NCBI RefSeq assembly: GCF_900166625.1
Contig: NZ_LT800499.1
Span: 1,406,630 to 1,470,629 of the forward strand
DNA: 64,000 nucleotides
Source: Halobacillus massiliensis
Lineage (GTDB): Bacteria; Bacillota; Bacilli; Bacillales; Halobacillaceae
Direction: 5' to 3'
Every line of letters begins with the position of its first letter. The first letter of the stretch is position 1. A model generated the notes under the pieces. It saw nothing but the letters and a program-made list of their open reading frames with translations. It was not told the origin of the DNA and did not search any database. The translations under genes and the position numbers were made by a program. Shown piece after piece: positions 35,501 through 42,850 of the stretch.

Positions 35501-35822
35501 TTGAAATAAACATTTTATTATATGTAATGGACATTGTAACGAAAAGATAAAGGTTTCACAAGGTGAAACAGGTTTTCCTTCATTCTTTTCTCTGTTTATT
35601 TGAATATTTTTAATATTTTAGTTGTCTCAATTTTAACATATTGTCACTAAAGACTTCGCTGAAAGTTCTTAAAAATAAGTGATTTGATGAAAAATTTGAC
35701 ATATATCAACATTAAAAACAATTTTGAATAATAACAAGAAAGCATAAAAAAGTATAGGGCAGTTGACTATTTGAGATGTTCATTATATAAGTAATTATAC
35801 CTATTTGGAGGTGAAGATAATT
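35501..35822. promoter_or_regulatory. Divergent promoter region, hom operon / small gene
   Basis: On the + strand TTGACT (35763-35768) and TATAAG (35786-35791) with a 17-base spacer form a good promoter for the gene at 35823. GTTTCAC-AAG-GTGAAAC (35553-35569) is a 7-bp inverted repeat upstream of hom that could be an operator. No T-box fold or ORF was recognised. Confidence 0.6.
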
Positions 35823-36035
35823 ATGAAAAAAGTCACGTATTCATGGAGAATGTATGAGGTGATGATCGCCCGGATTATTGAAGAAATGGGGCTGTCAGGG
35901 AAAGAAGAAATTTTTATGAAGGAAGGGATGAAGGTTTTTCATCAATATATTAAAAGCCAACCTGCAGAGGCTGTAAATGACTATTCACTACATAATGAAA
36001 TTCGCAAACATTTTCGGTCACTTATGCCTTATTAA
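35823..36035 (+). CDS. Small uncharacterised protein
   Basis: This 70-residue soluble protein begins MKKVTYSWRMYEVMIARIIEE and appears mostly helical; I do not recognise a family. The ATG at 35823 follows a strong GGAGGTGA, and a good promoter lies upstream, so expression is likely. It stands alone before the IDEAL-domain gene. Confidence 0.65.
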   Translation: MKKVTYSWRMYEVMIARIIEEMGLSGKEEIFMKEGMKVFHQYIKSQPAEAVNDYSLHNEIRKHFRSLMPY

Positions 36036-36135
36036 AAAATTGGAGGATCGGTAATTAAAATTACTTTATTTTTTGCCCAAAGTAAGGGATAATATAGTAA
36101 AATACAGAAAATTCTGATTTAAAGGGGTGGGCTCC

Positions 36136-36591
36136 ATGCTTAATATTAAAATGTTAAAGCCATATTATGTTAAGGAAGATAAGCGATTTATTAGAGTTGT
36201 TCTCGCCTACCAGTACTTTTCCCTGTTTATTGATGATGAACTGTATCAATTTATCCCTATGGAATCAAGAGAGATTATTTATGACAGAGAAAGTAAGCGC
36301 ATTCATAACGTTTTTGACATTTTTGTATTTCAGCGAGGAAAACGGACTGTATATGTATCAGTCGCTGATTTACTGAAACTGCCTGAGTTTCTTACACATT
36401 TAAATTCAATTATTATGCCGTTTGATAGACAAAAGAAAGAGACACTTAAAATCGAAGATACGAAAACAGACCTAATCATTCAGGAACTGGAAAAAGAAAA
36501 TTTGCGAAGGATGATTGATTTAGCTCTTGATGCTAAAGATATTGATAAGTTTAATGAACTGGCGGCTAAATGGAGTAAAGTAAATTCTTAA
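36136..36591 (+). CDS. IDEAL-domain protein (YpiB-like)
   Basis: The 151-residue protein ends in an IDEAL domain (about residues 113-150: DLIIQELEKENLRRMIDLAL..KDIDKFNELAAKW), named for the I-D-E-A-L pattern found in Bacillales proteins. The N-terminal 100 residues resemble the YpiB type. IDEAL domains are thought to mediate protein-protein contacts; the function of this member is not known. ATG at 36136 follows AAAGGGGTG; the in-frame GTG inside that site is not the start. A long hairpin follows. Confidence 0.82.
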   Translation: MLNIKMLKPYYVKEDKRFIRVVLAYQYFSLFIDDELYQFIPMESREIIYDRESKRIHNVFDIFVFQRGKRTVYVSVADLLKLPEFLTHLNSIIMPFDRQKKETLKIEDTKTDLIIQELEKENLRRMIDLALDAKDIDKFNELAAKWSKVNS

Positions 36592-36675
36592 ACACCCTCC
36601 TGGACCCCCGAAGTAAGAGTAAAGAACTAATTTTTAGGGGCTGGCACCTTCTCAGGAGGGTGTTTTGTGTTTTTT
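36589..36675 (+). terminator. Long stem-loop terminator after the IDEAL gene
   Basis: ACACCCTCCTG just after the stop codon pairs with CAGGAGGGTGT at 36652-36662, with an inner CCCCC/GGGG pairing and a T-rich tail to 36677. The loop is unusually long (about 50 bases) and contains AAAGAAC at 36621. Confidence 0.75.
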
Positions 36676-36677
36676 TT

Positions 36678-36756
36678 GTTCTTTATTACGAAAATAACAC
36701 TTTTAATGATGAACTTCACACGTTATAATGTACATAAATTATTCTTTATAAAGAAC
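36678..36756. promoter_or_regulatory. sinR-like promoter with SinR-type operator sites
   Basis: GTTCTTT (36678-36684) and AAAGAAC (36750-36756) match the SinR operator GTTCTYT and its reverse. TTCTTTATAAAGAA (36742-36755) is a perfect palindrome just after a -10 TATAAT (36724-36729). The layout suggests autoregulation. Confidence 0.65.
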
Positions 36757-36771
36757 GAAAGGAGTGATGTA

Positions 36772-37026
36772 ATGTCAGAGATTGGAGAGCGAATTAAAAC
36801 GATAAGAAAAGACAGAGGACTTTCAATAAATAAATTCGCTAAACAAGCTGGTGTTTCCAAATCTTATGTAAGTAATATTGAAAGAGGGGTGCAGGAGAAT
36901 CCATCGCTGGGCGTATTAGATAAAATGGCTTCCACTCTTAATGTATCAATCCAGGATTTGTTATCAGGTGAAGGTTATATTCGACAAAAAAAGGAAAAAG
37001 AGAATGAGGTAACGGAAACGTCTTAA
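36772..37026 (+). CDS. SinR-like XRE-family regulator lacking the SinI-interaction domain
   Basis: This 84-residue protein is an N-terminal-type SinR helix-turn-helix domain: IGERIKTIRKDRGLSINKFA, then AGVSKSYVSNIERGVQENPS and the LDKMASTLNVSIQDLL end. B. subtilis SinR (111 residues) continues into a helical hook domain that pairs with SinI; here only a short charged tail (RQKKEKENEVTETS) follows. It is therefore either a SlrR/SinR relative with different control, or needs the separate product at 37213. The ATG at 36772 follows AAAGGAG. SinR-type operator sites lie at its own promoter. Probable targets are biofilm, motility or exopolysaccharide genes. Confidence 0.82.
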   Translation: MSEIGERIKTIRKDRGLSINKFAKQAGVSKSYVSNIERGVQENPSLGVLDKMASTLNVSIQDLLSGEGYIRQKKEKENEVTETS

Positions 37027-37092
37027 TCAGGTTTCGAGCGTTTTTTACAATAAAAATGAAATCTTTATTTCAAATTAAATGAAAAATATTAA

Positions 37093-37140
37093 AATTATCT
37101 GAAAAATATTAAAAACAATTTCTGGAAATTTATTTATAAT
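37093..37140 (+). promoter_or_regulatory. sinI-like promoter with CodY-like boxes
   Basis: TATAAT at 37135-37140 is a likely -10 for the small gene at 37213. AATTATCTGAAAAAT (37093-37107, 13 of 15) and CAATTTCTGGAAATT (37116-37130, 12 of 15) resemble the CodY consensus. The area is AT-rich, so this is suggestive only. Confidence 0.4.
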
Positions 37141-37212
37141 GGTCATATGTTTTTAAGAGATCGCGAATGGGATTAGAAAAGTTCGCAGAATGAACGGGGA
37201 GGTTCATTGGAA

Positions 37213-37356
37213 ATGAAAGCATGGTCTCGTAGGGATTCATTGGATACAGATTGGATGGAGATGATGAAAGAAGCTAAAGAATTGGGGTTAACGTTAGAAG
37301 AGGTAAGAAAATTTCTTACCGATACAATTAAGAGGAGTAAACAAGACATCAGCTAA
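37213..37356 (+). CDS. SinI-like anti-repressor (47 aa)
   Basis: This ORF is 47 residues. The core LDTDWMEMMKEAKELGLT plus LEEVRKFLTDTIKRSK lines up with B. subtilis SinI (LDQEWVELMVEAKE..ISPEEIRKYL) and equally with the C-terminal hook of SinR. SinI binds SinR and releases repression of matrix genes. GGGGAGG lies ten bases before the ATG; TTG at 37207 is an alternative start. It follows the truncated sinR-like gene by 186 bases, with its own likely promoter, and ends in a strong terminator. Confidence 0.8.
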   Translation: MKAWSRRDSLDTDWMEMMKEAKELGLTLEEVRKFLTDTIKRSKQDIS

Positions 37357-37375
37357 GAGCTGATGTTATTTTTTT
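37346..37375 (+). terminator. Terminator after sinI-like gene
   Basis: ACATCAGCT (37346-37354), AAG loop, AGCTGATGT (37358-37366), then a T-run. The stem includes the stop codon. Confidence 0.93.
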
Positions 37376-37414
37376 GAAAAATAATATATATTGAGTGTAG
37401 GAGGGGATACGATA

Positions 37415-38632
37415 ATGAGAATTCGACAATTGGAATTGTTTCAATTGCTGAGGGATTGTGCCAGGATTTTTAGAACATCCATTCTGGCATTAAATGAAAA
37501 AGACGGAGTAATAAGATATTTTCCCGATACATTTCAGCTTCCACCTAAAATATTTCATTCTACCCTTCAGCATTGTTTAATGGAAAGTAAAAAGAATCCT
37601 TTTCAAATACAGATTTTTTCAGATGTGTTTTTTCAAAGTTTTTTCATCTATCCTCTAGAAGATAAAGAGGGAGATTTTACATTTATCGGAGTCGGCCCTT
37701 ACCTTACCCATGAAGTAGGGAAGTTTCAAGTACGCAAGCTTCTTATTTTGAATGGTCTGGATTTCTCTTATGAAGGGGAAACAATTGAATATTTTAAACA
37801 GCTTCCAGTTGTTGAGAAAAAAGATCTTATGGCAGTAGAAAGGCTGCTTCATGCGCTCCTTCCTAATGAGGCAGAAGGGGTTTATTCTCTCAAAGATATC
37901 CCTACAAAAGAACTACAGGAATATCGTGAATATAAGTTGAATCAGCTTCACTCACAAGACTATCGACATTTAATTGAATTAAATGACAATTTCAACCGTT
38001 TTTTTAAACAAGGGGATATAAAAGCCTTGGAAGAATATAAAAAATTGAGGAAGACCTCCCAATATCCACTGGGAAATGGTGACGAGTTGAGGTCGGCTAA
38101 AAATAATATCATTACACTCATTTCAAAACTAACGAGAATCTCTATTGAAGAAGGGGTTAATAAAAATGAAGCTTTTACCCTCCATGATTTTTACATAAAT
38201 CACTTAGAATCTAAGAAAAAGGTACAGGACGTTGAGAATCTGGAGTATACGATTGTGCGGGCATTTCTTGATGCGATTAAACAAAAAAACCTGATAAGCC
38301 GTGTCTCCCCGCTTGTACATAAAACAAAGAATATTATCTTTCAAAAATTAACAGAAAATATTACCCTCAGAGGCATAGCCCAGGAACTAAAAGTAAACCC
38401 GAATTACTTGTCGAGTGTTTTCACCAAGGAGACAGGAATATCCCTGACTAAATACATTAACGAGCAAAGGATAAAAGAAGCAAAAGAACTACTGAGAGAA
38501 ACGCCGTACTCTCTTATGGAAATCAGCATTCTTTTAGGCTATAACAGCCAAAGTTATTTTACCAGAGTATTCAAAAAGCAGGTAGGAATCGGTCCAAAAG
38601 AATTCAGAGAAAAGCTGTATAGTGGACAATAG
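37415..38632 (+). CDS. AraC-family transcriptional regulator
   Basis: This 405-residue protein has a C-terminal AraC DNA-binding domain (about 305-400) with two helix-turn-helix units: ITLRGIAQELKVNPNYLSSVF and YSLMEISILLGYNSQSYFTRVFKK. The N-terminal 300 residues have no receiver, kinase or sugar-binding domain I can name; they may sense a ligand. The ATG at 37415 follows AGGAGGGG; a TTG at 37391 lies upstream of that site and is rejected. It follows the sin-like pair but has no evident target operon next to it. Confidence 0.85.
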   Translation: MRIRQLELFQLLRDCARIFRTSILALNEKDGVIRYFPDTFQLPPKIFHSTLQHCLMESKKNPFQIQIFSDVFFQSFFIYPLEDKEGDFTFIGVGPYLTHEVGKFQVRKLLILNGLDFSYEGETIEYFKQLPVVEKKDLMAVERLLHALLPNEAEGVYSLKDIPTKELQEYREYKLNQLHSQDYRHLIELNDNFNRFFKQGDIKALEEYKKLRKTSQYPLGNGDELRSAKNNIITLISKLTRISIEEGVNKNEAFTLHDFYINHLESKKKVQDVENLEYTIVRAFLDAIKQKNLISRVSPLVHKTKNIIFQKLTENITLRGIAQELKVNPNYLSSVFTKETGISLTKYINEQRIKEAKELLRETPYSLMEISILLGYNSQSYFTRVFKKQVGIGPKEFREKLYSGQ

Positions 38633-38736
38633 CCATATATGGAAAAATAGCTATTTCTATTTTTTGAAAAAACTGACCATTTATTGTAGAAATGTGTTAA
38701 AATGTGGAGAAAGTACTGTTGGCTGAAAGGAAACAT

Positions 38737-39222
38737 ATGAAAAAGATAGGCAACTGGATCCCTGCATTCTTTTGGATGGGGATTATTTTTTATTCCTCAT
38801 CTACACCCTATGAAAAACAAAACGTTCAGCCGCTTTTAAAGCAATGGCTTGATCTGGCCTGGCTGACACCTTACATAGATGGATCTACTTTTACATACAA
38901 CGGACAGGTTGTCAGCACTGCTGCACTTGGAACAGAAGGCTTCGTCGAATTTTTCATTAGAAAAGGGGCCCATGTCGCAGTGTTTTTTATTTTGGCGCTT
39001 TTATTCTACTGGGCCGTTCATCAGACCTGGCAAGTATCTGAACGCTTGGTTCTACTTATCTCCTGGCTGTTTACTGTCTTATATGCCATTACTGATGAAC
39101 TGCATCAAGGGCTGACACCTAATCGAAGCCCGTATGTTGGAGATGTCGTTTTAGACAGTGCGGGCGCTTTAGCAGCCATTCTATGTATTTATTTAATAGG
39201 GCATAAAGTTGGAAAACGCTAA
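38737..39222 (+). CDS. VanZ-like membrane protein
   Basis: This 161-residue protein has four membrane segments and the VanZ pattern: IFYSSSTPYEKQN near the start, FFIRKGAHVAVFFILALL in the middle, and TDELHQGLTPNRSPYVGDVVLDSAGA near the end. VanZ gives low-level teicoplanin resistance in enterococci, but most Bacillus relatives have no known function. Start ATG at 38737 after GAAAGGA. Confidence 0.87.
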   Translation: MKKIGNWIPAFFWMGIIFYSSSTPYEKQNVQPLLKQWLDLAWLTPYIDGSTFTYNGQVVSTAALGTEGFVEFFIRKGAHVAVFFILALLFYWAVHQTWQVSERLVLLISWLFTVLYAITDELHQGLTPNRSPYVGDVVLDSAGALAAILCIYLIGHKVGKR

Positions 39223-39289
39223 AAAGAAGTTTTGAAATCAAATTATATAGGTATAGAGATTACTAAGAATATAGAAAAGGTGATAGAAA

Positions 39290-39409
39290 TTGACAAAAGC
39301 TGAGGAATTAAAAGAAATGCTTCAATTAATTTTAACTCAAACGGAAAATTCCGAATTATCGTCATCAGAAGAGGTCATCAAGCAGATGATTCAACAACTG
39401 CAAGTATAG
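39290..39409 (+). CDS. 39-residue helical micro-ORF
   Basis: The TTG at 39290 lies seven bases after AAGGTGAT and opens a 39-residue frame, with two amphipathic helices (AEELKEMLQLILTQ and SEEVIKQMIQQL) joined by a polar link. A perfect hairpin terminator follows three bases after the stop. Binding site, ORF and terminator together argue that it is real. No family is recognised. Confidence 0.55.
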   Translation: MTKAEELKEMLQLILTQTENSELSSSEEVIKQMIQQLQV

Positions 39410-39411
39410 AC

Positions 39412-39440
39412 AAAAAAGGACAAAGATTTTGTCCTTTTTC
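39412..39440 (+). terminator. Terminator after micro-ORF
   Basis: AAAAAGGACAAA pairs with TTTGTCCTTTTT over a four-base loop. Confidence 0.9.
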
Positions 39441-39527
39441 TGTATTTATTGCCCCTGAAATAAGGGTATATATGTTATAATTACTTCCCAATACATAGTT
39501 AGAATATTATAACAAAGGACTGATAAT

Positions 39528-41243
39528 ATGACTTGGAATGATCACTTTAACCGCTGGAACGAATTTACTTCTTTAGACGCTTCGTTAAGAACACAGCTCG
39601 ATAAGCTGCAGCAGGATGAGCAGTCATTGGAAGAGGCCTATTATAAGGATCTCGAGTTCGGTACAGGCGGTATGAGAGGGAAGCTAGGGCCAGGTACCAA
39701 CCGAATGAATATCTACACAGTTCGACGTGCAGCTGAAGGACTGGCTTCTTATGTTGAAAGCCAGAATGGAAAGGAAAAGGGTGTCGCCATTGCTTATGAT
39801 TCCCGGTATATGTCAAAAGAATTTGCAGTCGAAACGGCTAGAGTCTTAGGACAGCACCAAATTCAATCCTATGTTTTTTCCTCTTTACGTCCCACTCCAG
39901 AATTATCATTTGCTGTAAGGCACCTTGGCGCAGCAGCGGGAGTAGTCATTACGGCGAGTCATAACCCACCCGAATATAATGGTTTTAAAGCTTATAACTC
40001 TGATGGCGGACAGCTCCCGCCAAACGAAGCGAGTACTGTAATAGATATGGTGAACAAGGTTGAAAACGAACTTGAAGTGGAAGCGGCAGACCAGGCTGAA
40101 TTGGAAGCCAGCGGCTTACTAAAGTGGATCGATGAAGATGTCGACAGGCCTTATCTTGAAGCATTAAAGACAGTGAATGTTAAAAAAGATATAAACAGCC
40201 TTGCCGATGATTTAAGCGTCGTCTTTACTCCACTTCACGGCACTGCTAAAATGCTCGTTGAAAAAGGATTAGAGCAGATGGGGCTGAAAAAAGTATATAC
40301 AGTCGAAGAACAAGCTAAACCAGACCCTGAGTTTTCTACCGTTGCTTCTCCTAATCCTGAAGAACATCAGGCATTTAAATTAGCCATTGCAAAAGGAAAA
40401 GAAACGAATGCGGATGTGCTCATTGCTACTGATCCGGATGCTGACCGATTAGGTGTAGCTGCTCCAGATGAAAACGGTGACTATAAAGTGTTAACAGGTA
40501 ACCAGACAGGGGCTCTTTTAATTGATTATCTGCTTTCCCAGTCTGAAGAAATTCCGCAGAATGGAATTGTTATTAAAACCATTGTTACGTCGGAATTTGG
40601 GCGCGTCATTGCTGAGCATTACGGTCTTTCCAGTCTGGATACACTGACAGGTTTTAAATTCATAGGTGAAAAGATAAAAGAATATGAGCAGACAGGTGAA
40701 CATACATTTATGTTTGGCTATGAGGAAAGTTATGGCTATCTGGTAAAAGATTTTGCGAGGGATAAGGACGCTATTCAGGCTGCTGTACTATCAGCAGAAG
40801 TAGCGGCATACTGGAAGTCCCAAGGCAAAACTCTGCATGAAGCTTTAGATACGCTGTATCAGAAGCATGGTTACTTCCTTGAAGATCTGCAATCTATGAC
40901 TATGGAAGGAAAGACAGGAAGCGAACGAATTGGACAGATAATGGACGATTTTAGAAGCAATCCTTTAACGCAGGCAGGAGGTCTTCAAGTCCTTGCCGTC
41001 GAAGACTATTCTTCATCTGAACGGAAAAACGCTGATGGTACAGAAGAAACCATTGAGCTGCCAAAATCAAATGTGGTTAAGTTTATTTTAGAAAATGACA
41101 GCTGGTTCTGCCTGCGTCCATCTGGGACAGAGCCAAAGATTAAGTTTTATTATGGTGTGAAAACAAATTCCAGTGAAGAAAGCCGCAGCCTCCTGGAAAA
41201 AGTAAAAGAGAGTGTCAATGAGCAAATTAAGAAAAGCGTATAA
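39528..41243 (+). CDS. pgcA: Alpha-phosphoglucomutase / phosphosugar mutase (PgcA-like)
   Basis: PgcA interconverts glucose-6-phosphate and glucose-1-phosphate, feeding UDP-glucose synthesis for galactose use, glycolipid anchors and teichoic acid glucosylation. The 571-residue protein has the active phosphoserine in TASHNPPEYNGFKAY (about 141-155), the magnesium loop DPDADRLG (about 302-309) and the phosphate-binding CLRPSGTEPK (near 530). Length matches the long Bacillus type (YhxB). Start ATG has no perfect binding site, but AAAGGACTGA lies upstream. A terminator follows at 41250. Confidence 0.93.
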   Translation: MTWNDHFNRWNEFTSLDASLRTQLDKLQQDEQSLEEAYYKDLEFGTGGMRGKLGPGTNRMNIYTVRRAAEGLASYVESQNGKEKGVAIAYDSRYMSKEFAVETARVLGQHQIQSYVFSSLRPTPELSFAVRHLGAAAGVVITASHNPPEYNGFKAYNSDGGQLPPNEASTVIDMVNKVENELEVEAADQAELEASGLLKWIDEDVDRPYLEALKTVNVKKDINSLADDLSVVFTPLHGTAKMLVEKGLEQMGLKKVYTVEEQAKPDPEFSTVASPNPEEHQAFKLAIAKGKETNADVLIATDPDADRLGVAAPDENGDYKVLTGNQTGALLIDYLLSQSEEIPQNGIVIKTIVTSEFGRVIAEHYGLSSLDTLTGFKFIGEKIKEYEQTGEHTFMFGYEESYGYLVKDFARDKDAIQAAVLSAEVAAYWKSQGKTLHEALDTLYQKHGYFLEDLQSMTMEGKTGSERIGQIMDDFRSNPLTQAGGLQVLAVEDYSSSERKNADGTEETIELPKSNVVKFILENDSWFCLRPSGTEPKIKFYYGVKTNSSEESRSLLEKVKESVNEQIKKSV

Positions 41244-41249
41244 TTGTGG

Positions 41250-41278
41250 AAGCTCTGATTTTAATCAGGGCTTTTTTT
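41250..41278 (+). terminator. Terminator after pgcA
   Basis: AGCTCTGAT pairs with ATCAGGGCT (one G-U pair) and a seven-T run follows. Confidence 0.9.
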
Positions 41279-41396
41279 GTTGGATGGAAAACTAAAATAT
41301 TTTTTACTTTAAATATCCAATTTAGTTTATTTCTTACTATATTATTAAATTGCTTTTTCAAAATCCCTTAAATTGCCCAAAACCCAATATTACGTG

Positions 41397-41405
41397 TGAT
41401 ATAAT
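41397..41405 (+). promoter_or_regulatory. Extended -10 promoter of tagO-like gene 1
   Basis: TGATATAAT matches the extended -10 pattern TGnTATAAT, about 50 bases before the gene; no good -35 is seen. Confidence 0.55.
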
Positions 41406-41455
41406 GGGGGTCGGTATAATTTTAAAGGGGCTTCCCTTGTCAAGTGAGGATTATT

Positions 41456-42556
41456 ATGATTATTTATATAAAAATACTAGCTGCTTTTCTTTTGTCAATG
41501 GCTGTCAGTTATCTGCTCGTATTTCCAGTCATAAAATTGGCGAAAAAGTGGAAGATGATGGACCATCCTGAAGCAAGGAAAATTCATGAAATCATCACAC
41601 CGAGAATGGGCGGTCTAGCCATTTTTGGCGGTGTTGTCGCAGGAATGCTAATCATCCGTCCTGATATTCAATATTTCACAGCTATCTCGATCGGAGCTGT
41701 CGTCATTGTATTGACAGGTCTCTTAGATGATCGTTTCCAGATTAGGCCTGTCGCAAAGCTTCTCGGACAGGTTTTAGCGGCGTCAATTTTGATATTCTCC
41801 GGGCTTCAGATCGATATTTTAACCATTCCTTTTATTGGGATGATACCTTTAAGTGATCCAGTAAGTATCATATTGTCATACTTTTGGATTATTGGGATAA
41901 CGAATGCAATCAACTTAATTGATGGTCTGGATGGTCTTGCCACCGGAGTTACGACTATATCTTTAATAAGTGTGGCTATAATGGCACTAGCGATAGAGCC
42001 TCAAGTAGCTATTGTATTTCTTTGTATCGTATTAATAGGCAGTAATTTAGGCTTTTTAGTCCATAATTTTTACCCGGCAAAAATTTACATGGGTGATTCA
42101 GGATCATTATTTTTAGGTTATTCGATGGCCGTTATCTCGATGGTCGGGTTATTTAAAAATGTTACCCTTTTCAGCTTTGTAATTCCAATTATCGTTTTAG
42201 CCATCCCTTTATTTGATACACTGTTTTCTATTATTCGAAGGTTCTTAAACAAACAGAAGATTATGATGCCGGACAATAAGCATATTCACTATCAAATTTT
42301 AGCCGCTGGCTTCAGCCACCGTACAACAGTGTTGATTATTTATGGCTTCAGTGCATTATTTGGCTTTCTGGCCATTATGTTTTCCTTAACATCTTTTAGT
42401 GTTTCATTAGGAATCACCTTTATTATGCTATTCCTGCTTCATTTGTTTGCTGAAATGACAGGAGTTGTTCAGAAAGGGAAACGGCCTGTTCTTCATACAA
42501 TTCGCAGGATCTATAAAGGAAATTCAACAAAGAGAAAGAAGGACAATGAAGGATAA
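41456..42556 (+). CDS. tagO: Undecaprenyl-phosphate GlcNAc-1-phosphate transferase (TagO-like), copy 1
   Basis: TagO starts wall teichoic acid synthesis by placing GlcNAc-1-phosphate on undecaprenyl phosphate at the inner membrane face. The protein is 366 residues with about eleven helices and the family motifs: RKIHEIITPRMGGLAIFGG near the start, the acidic pair LLDDRFQI (about 88-95), NLIDGLDGLATG (about 155) and MGDSGSLFLGY, plus the HIHYQ histidine motif. ATG at 41456 follows GTGAGG; a GTG four codons upstream overlaps that site. A second tagO-like gene lies at 61665. This copy is monocistronic. Confidence 0.9.
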   Translation: MIIYIKILAAFLLSMAVSYLLVFPVIKLAKKWKMMDHPEARKIHEIITPRMGGLAIFGGVVAGMLIIRPDIQYFTAISIGAVVIVLTGLLDDRFQIRPVAKLLGQVLAASILIFSGLQIDILTIPFIGMIPLSDPVSIILSYFWIIGITNAINLIDGLDGLATGVTTISLISVAIMALAIEPQVAIVFLCIVLIGSNLGFLVHNFYPAKIYMGDSGSLFLGYSMAVISMVGLFKNVTLFSFVIPIIVLAIPLFDTLFSIIRRFLNKQKIMMPDNKHIHYQILAAGFSHRTTVLIIYGFSALFGFLAIMFSLTSFSVSLGITFIMLFLLHLFAEMTGVVQKGKRPVLHTIRRIYKGNSTKRKKDNEG

Positions 42557-42850
42557 TTAGATGGTATTTAAAAATTTGGTTAAGACAGAGTCATTGGTTA
42601 GACATACGTAAGACTCTGGCAAATATCTAAAATAGAAAACCTAGTTTAGCCAAGAAGCTATTCTGGGTTTTCTACATTTAATTATTCTTTGTCTAGGTAG
42701 GTCTTCATATGTCCTATTCATCTTTCAGCTAAACAATTTGGTTCATTCAATATGAGAAGTTTGTCACATTATGTGAGCAGGAATACATGATTCCCCTAAG
42801 AGTACGACCAAAAAACAGGGGGTTTTTATAAAGAAGAGGAGTTAAAGAGT
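42557..42850 (+). other. Intergenic region between tagO-like 1 and acyltransferase
   Basis: It contains a terminator-like stem, AGAAAACCTAG (about 42632-42642) with CTGGGTTTTCT (about 42663-42673), and a weak CCCCT/AGGGG hairpin before the next gene. No ORF was recognised. Confidence 0.55.
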
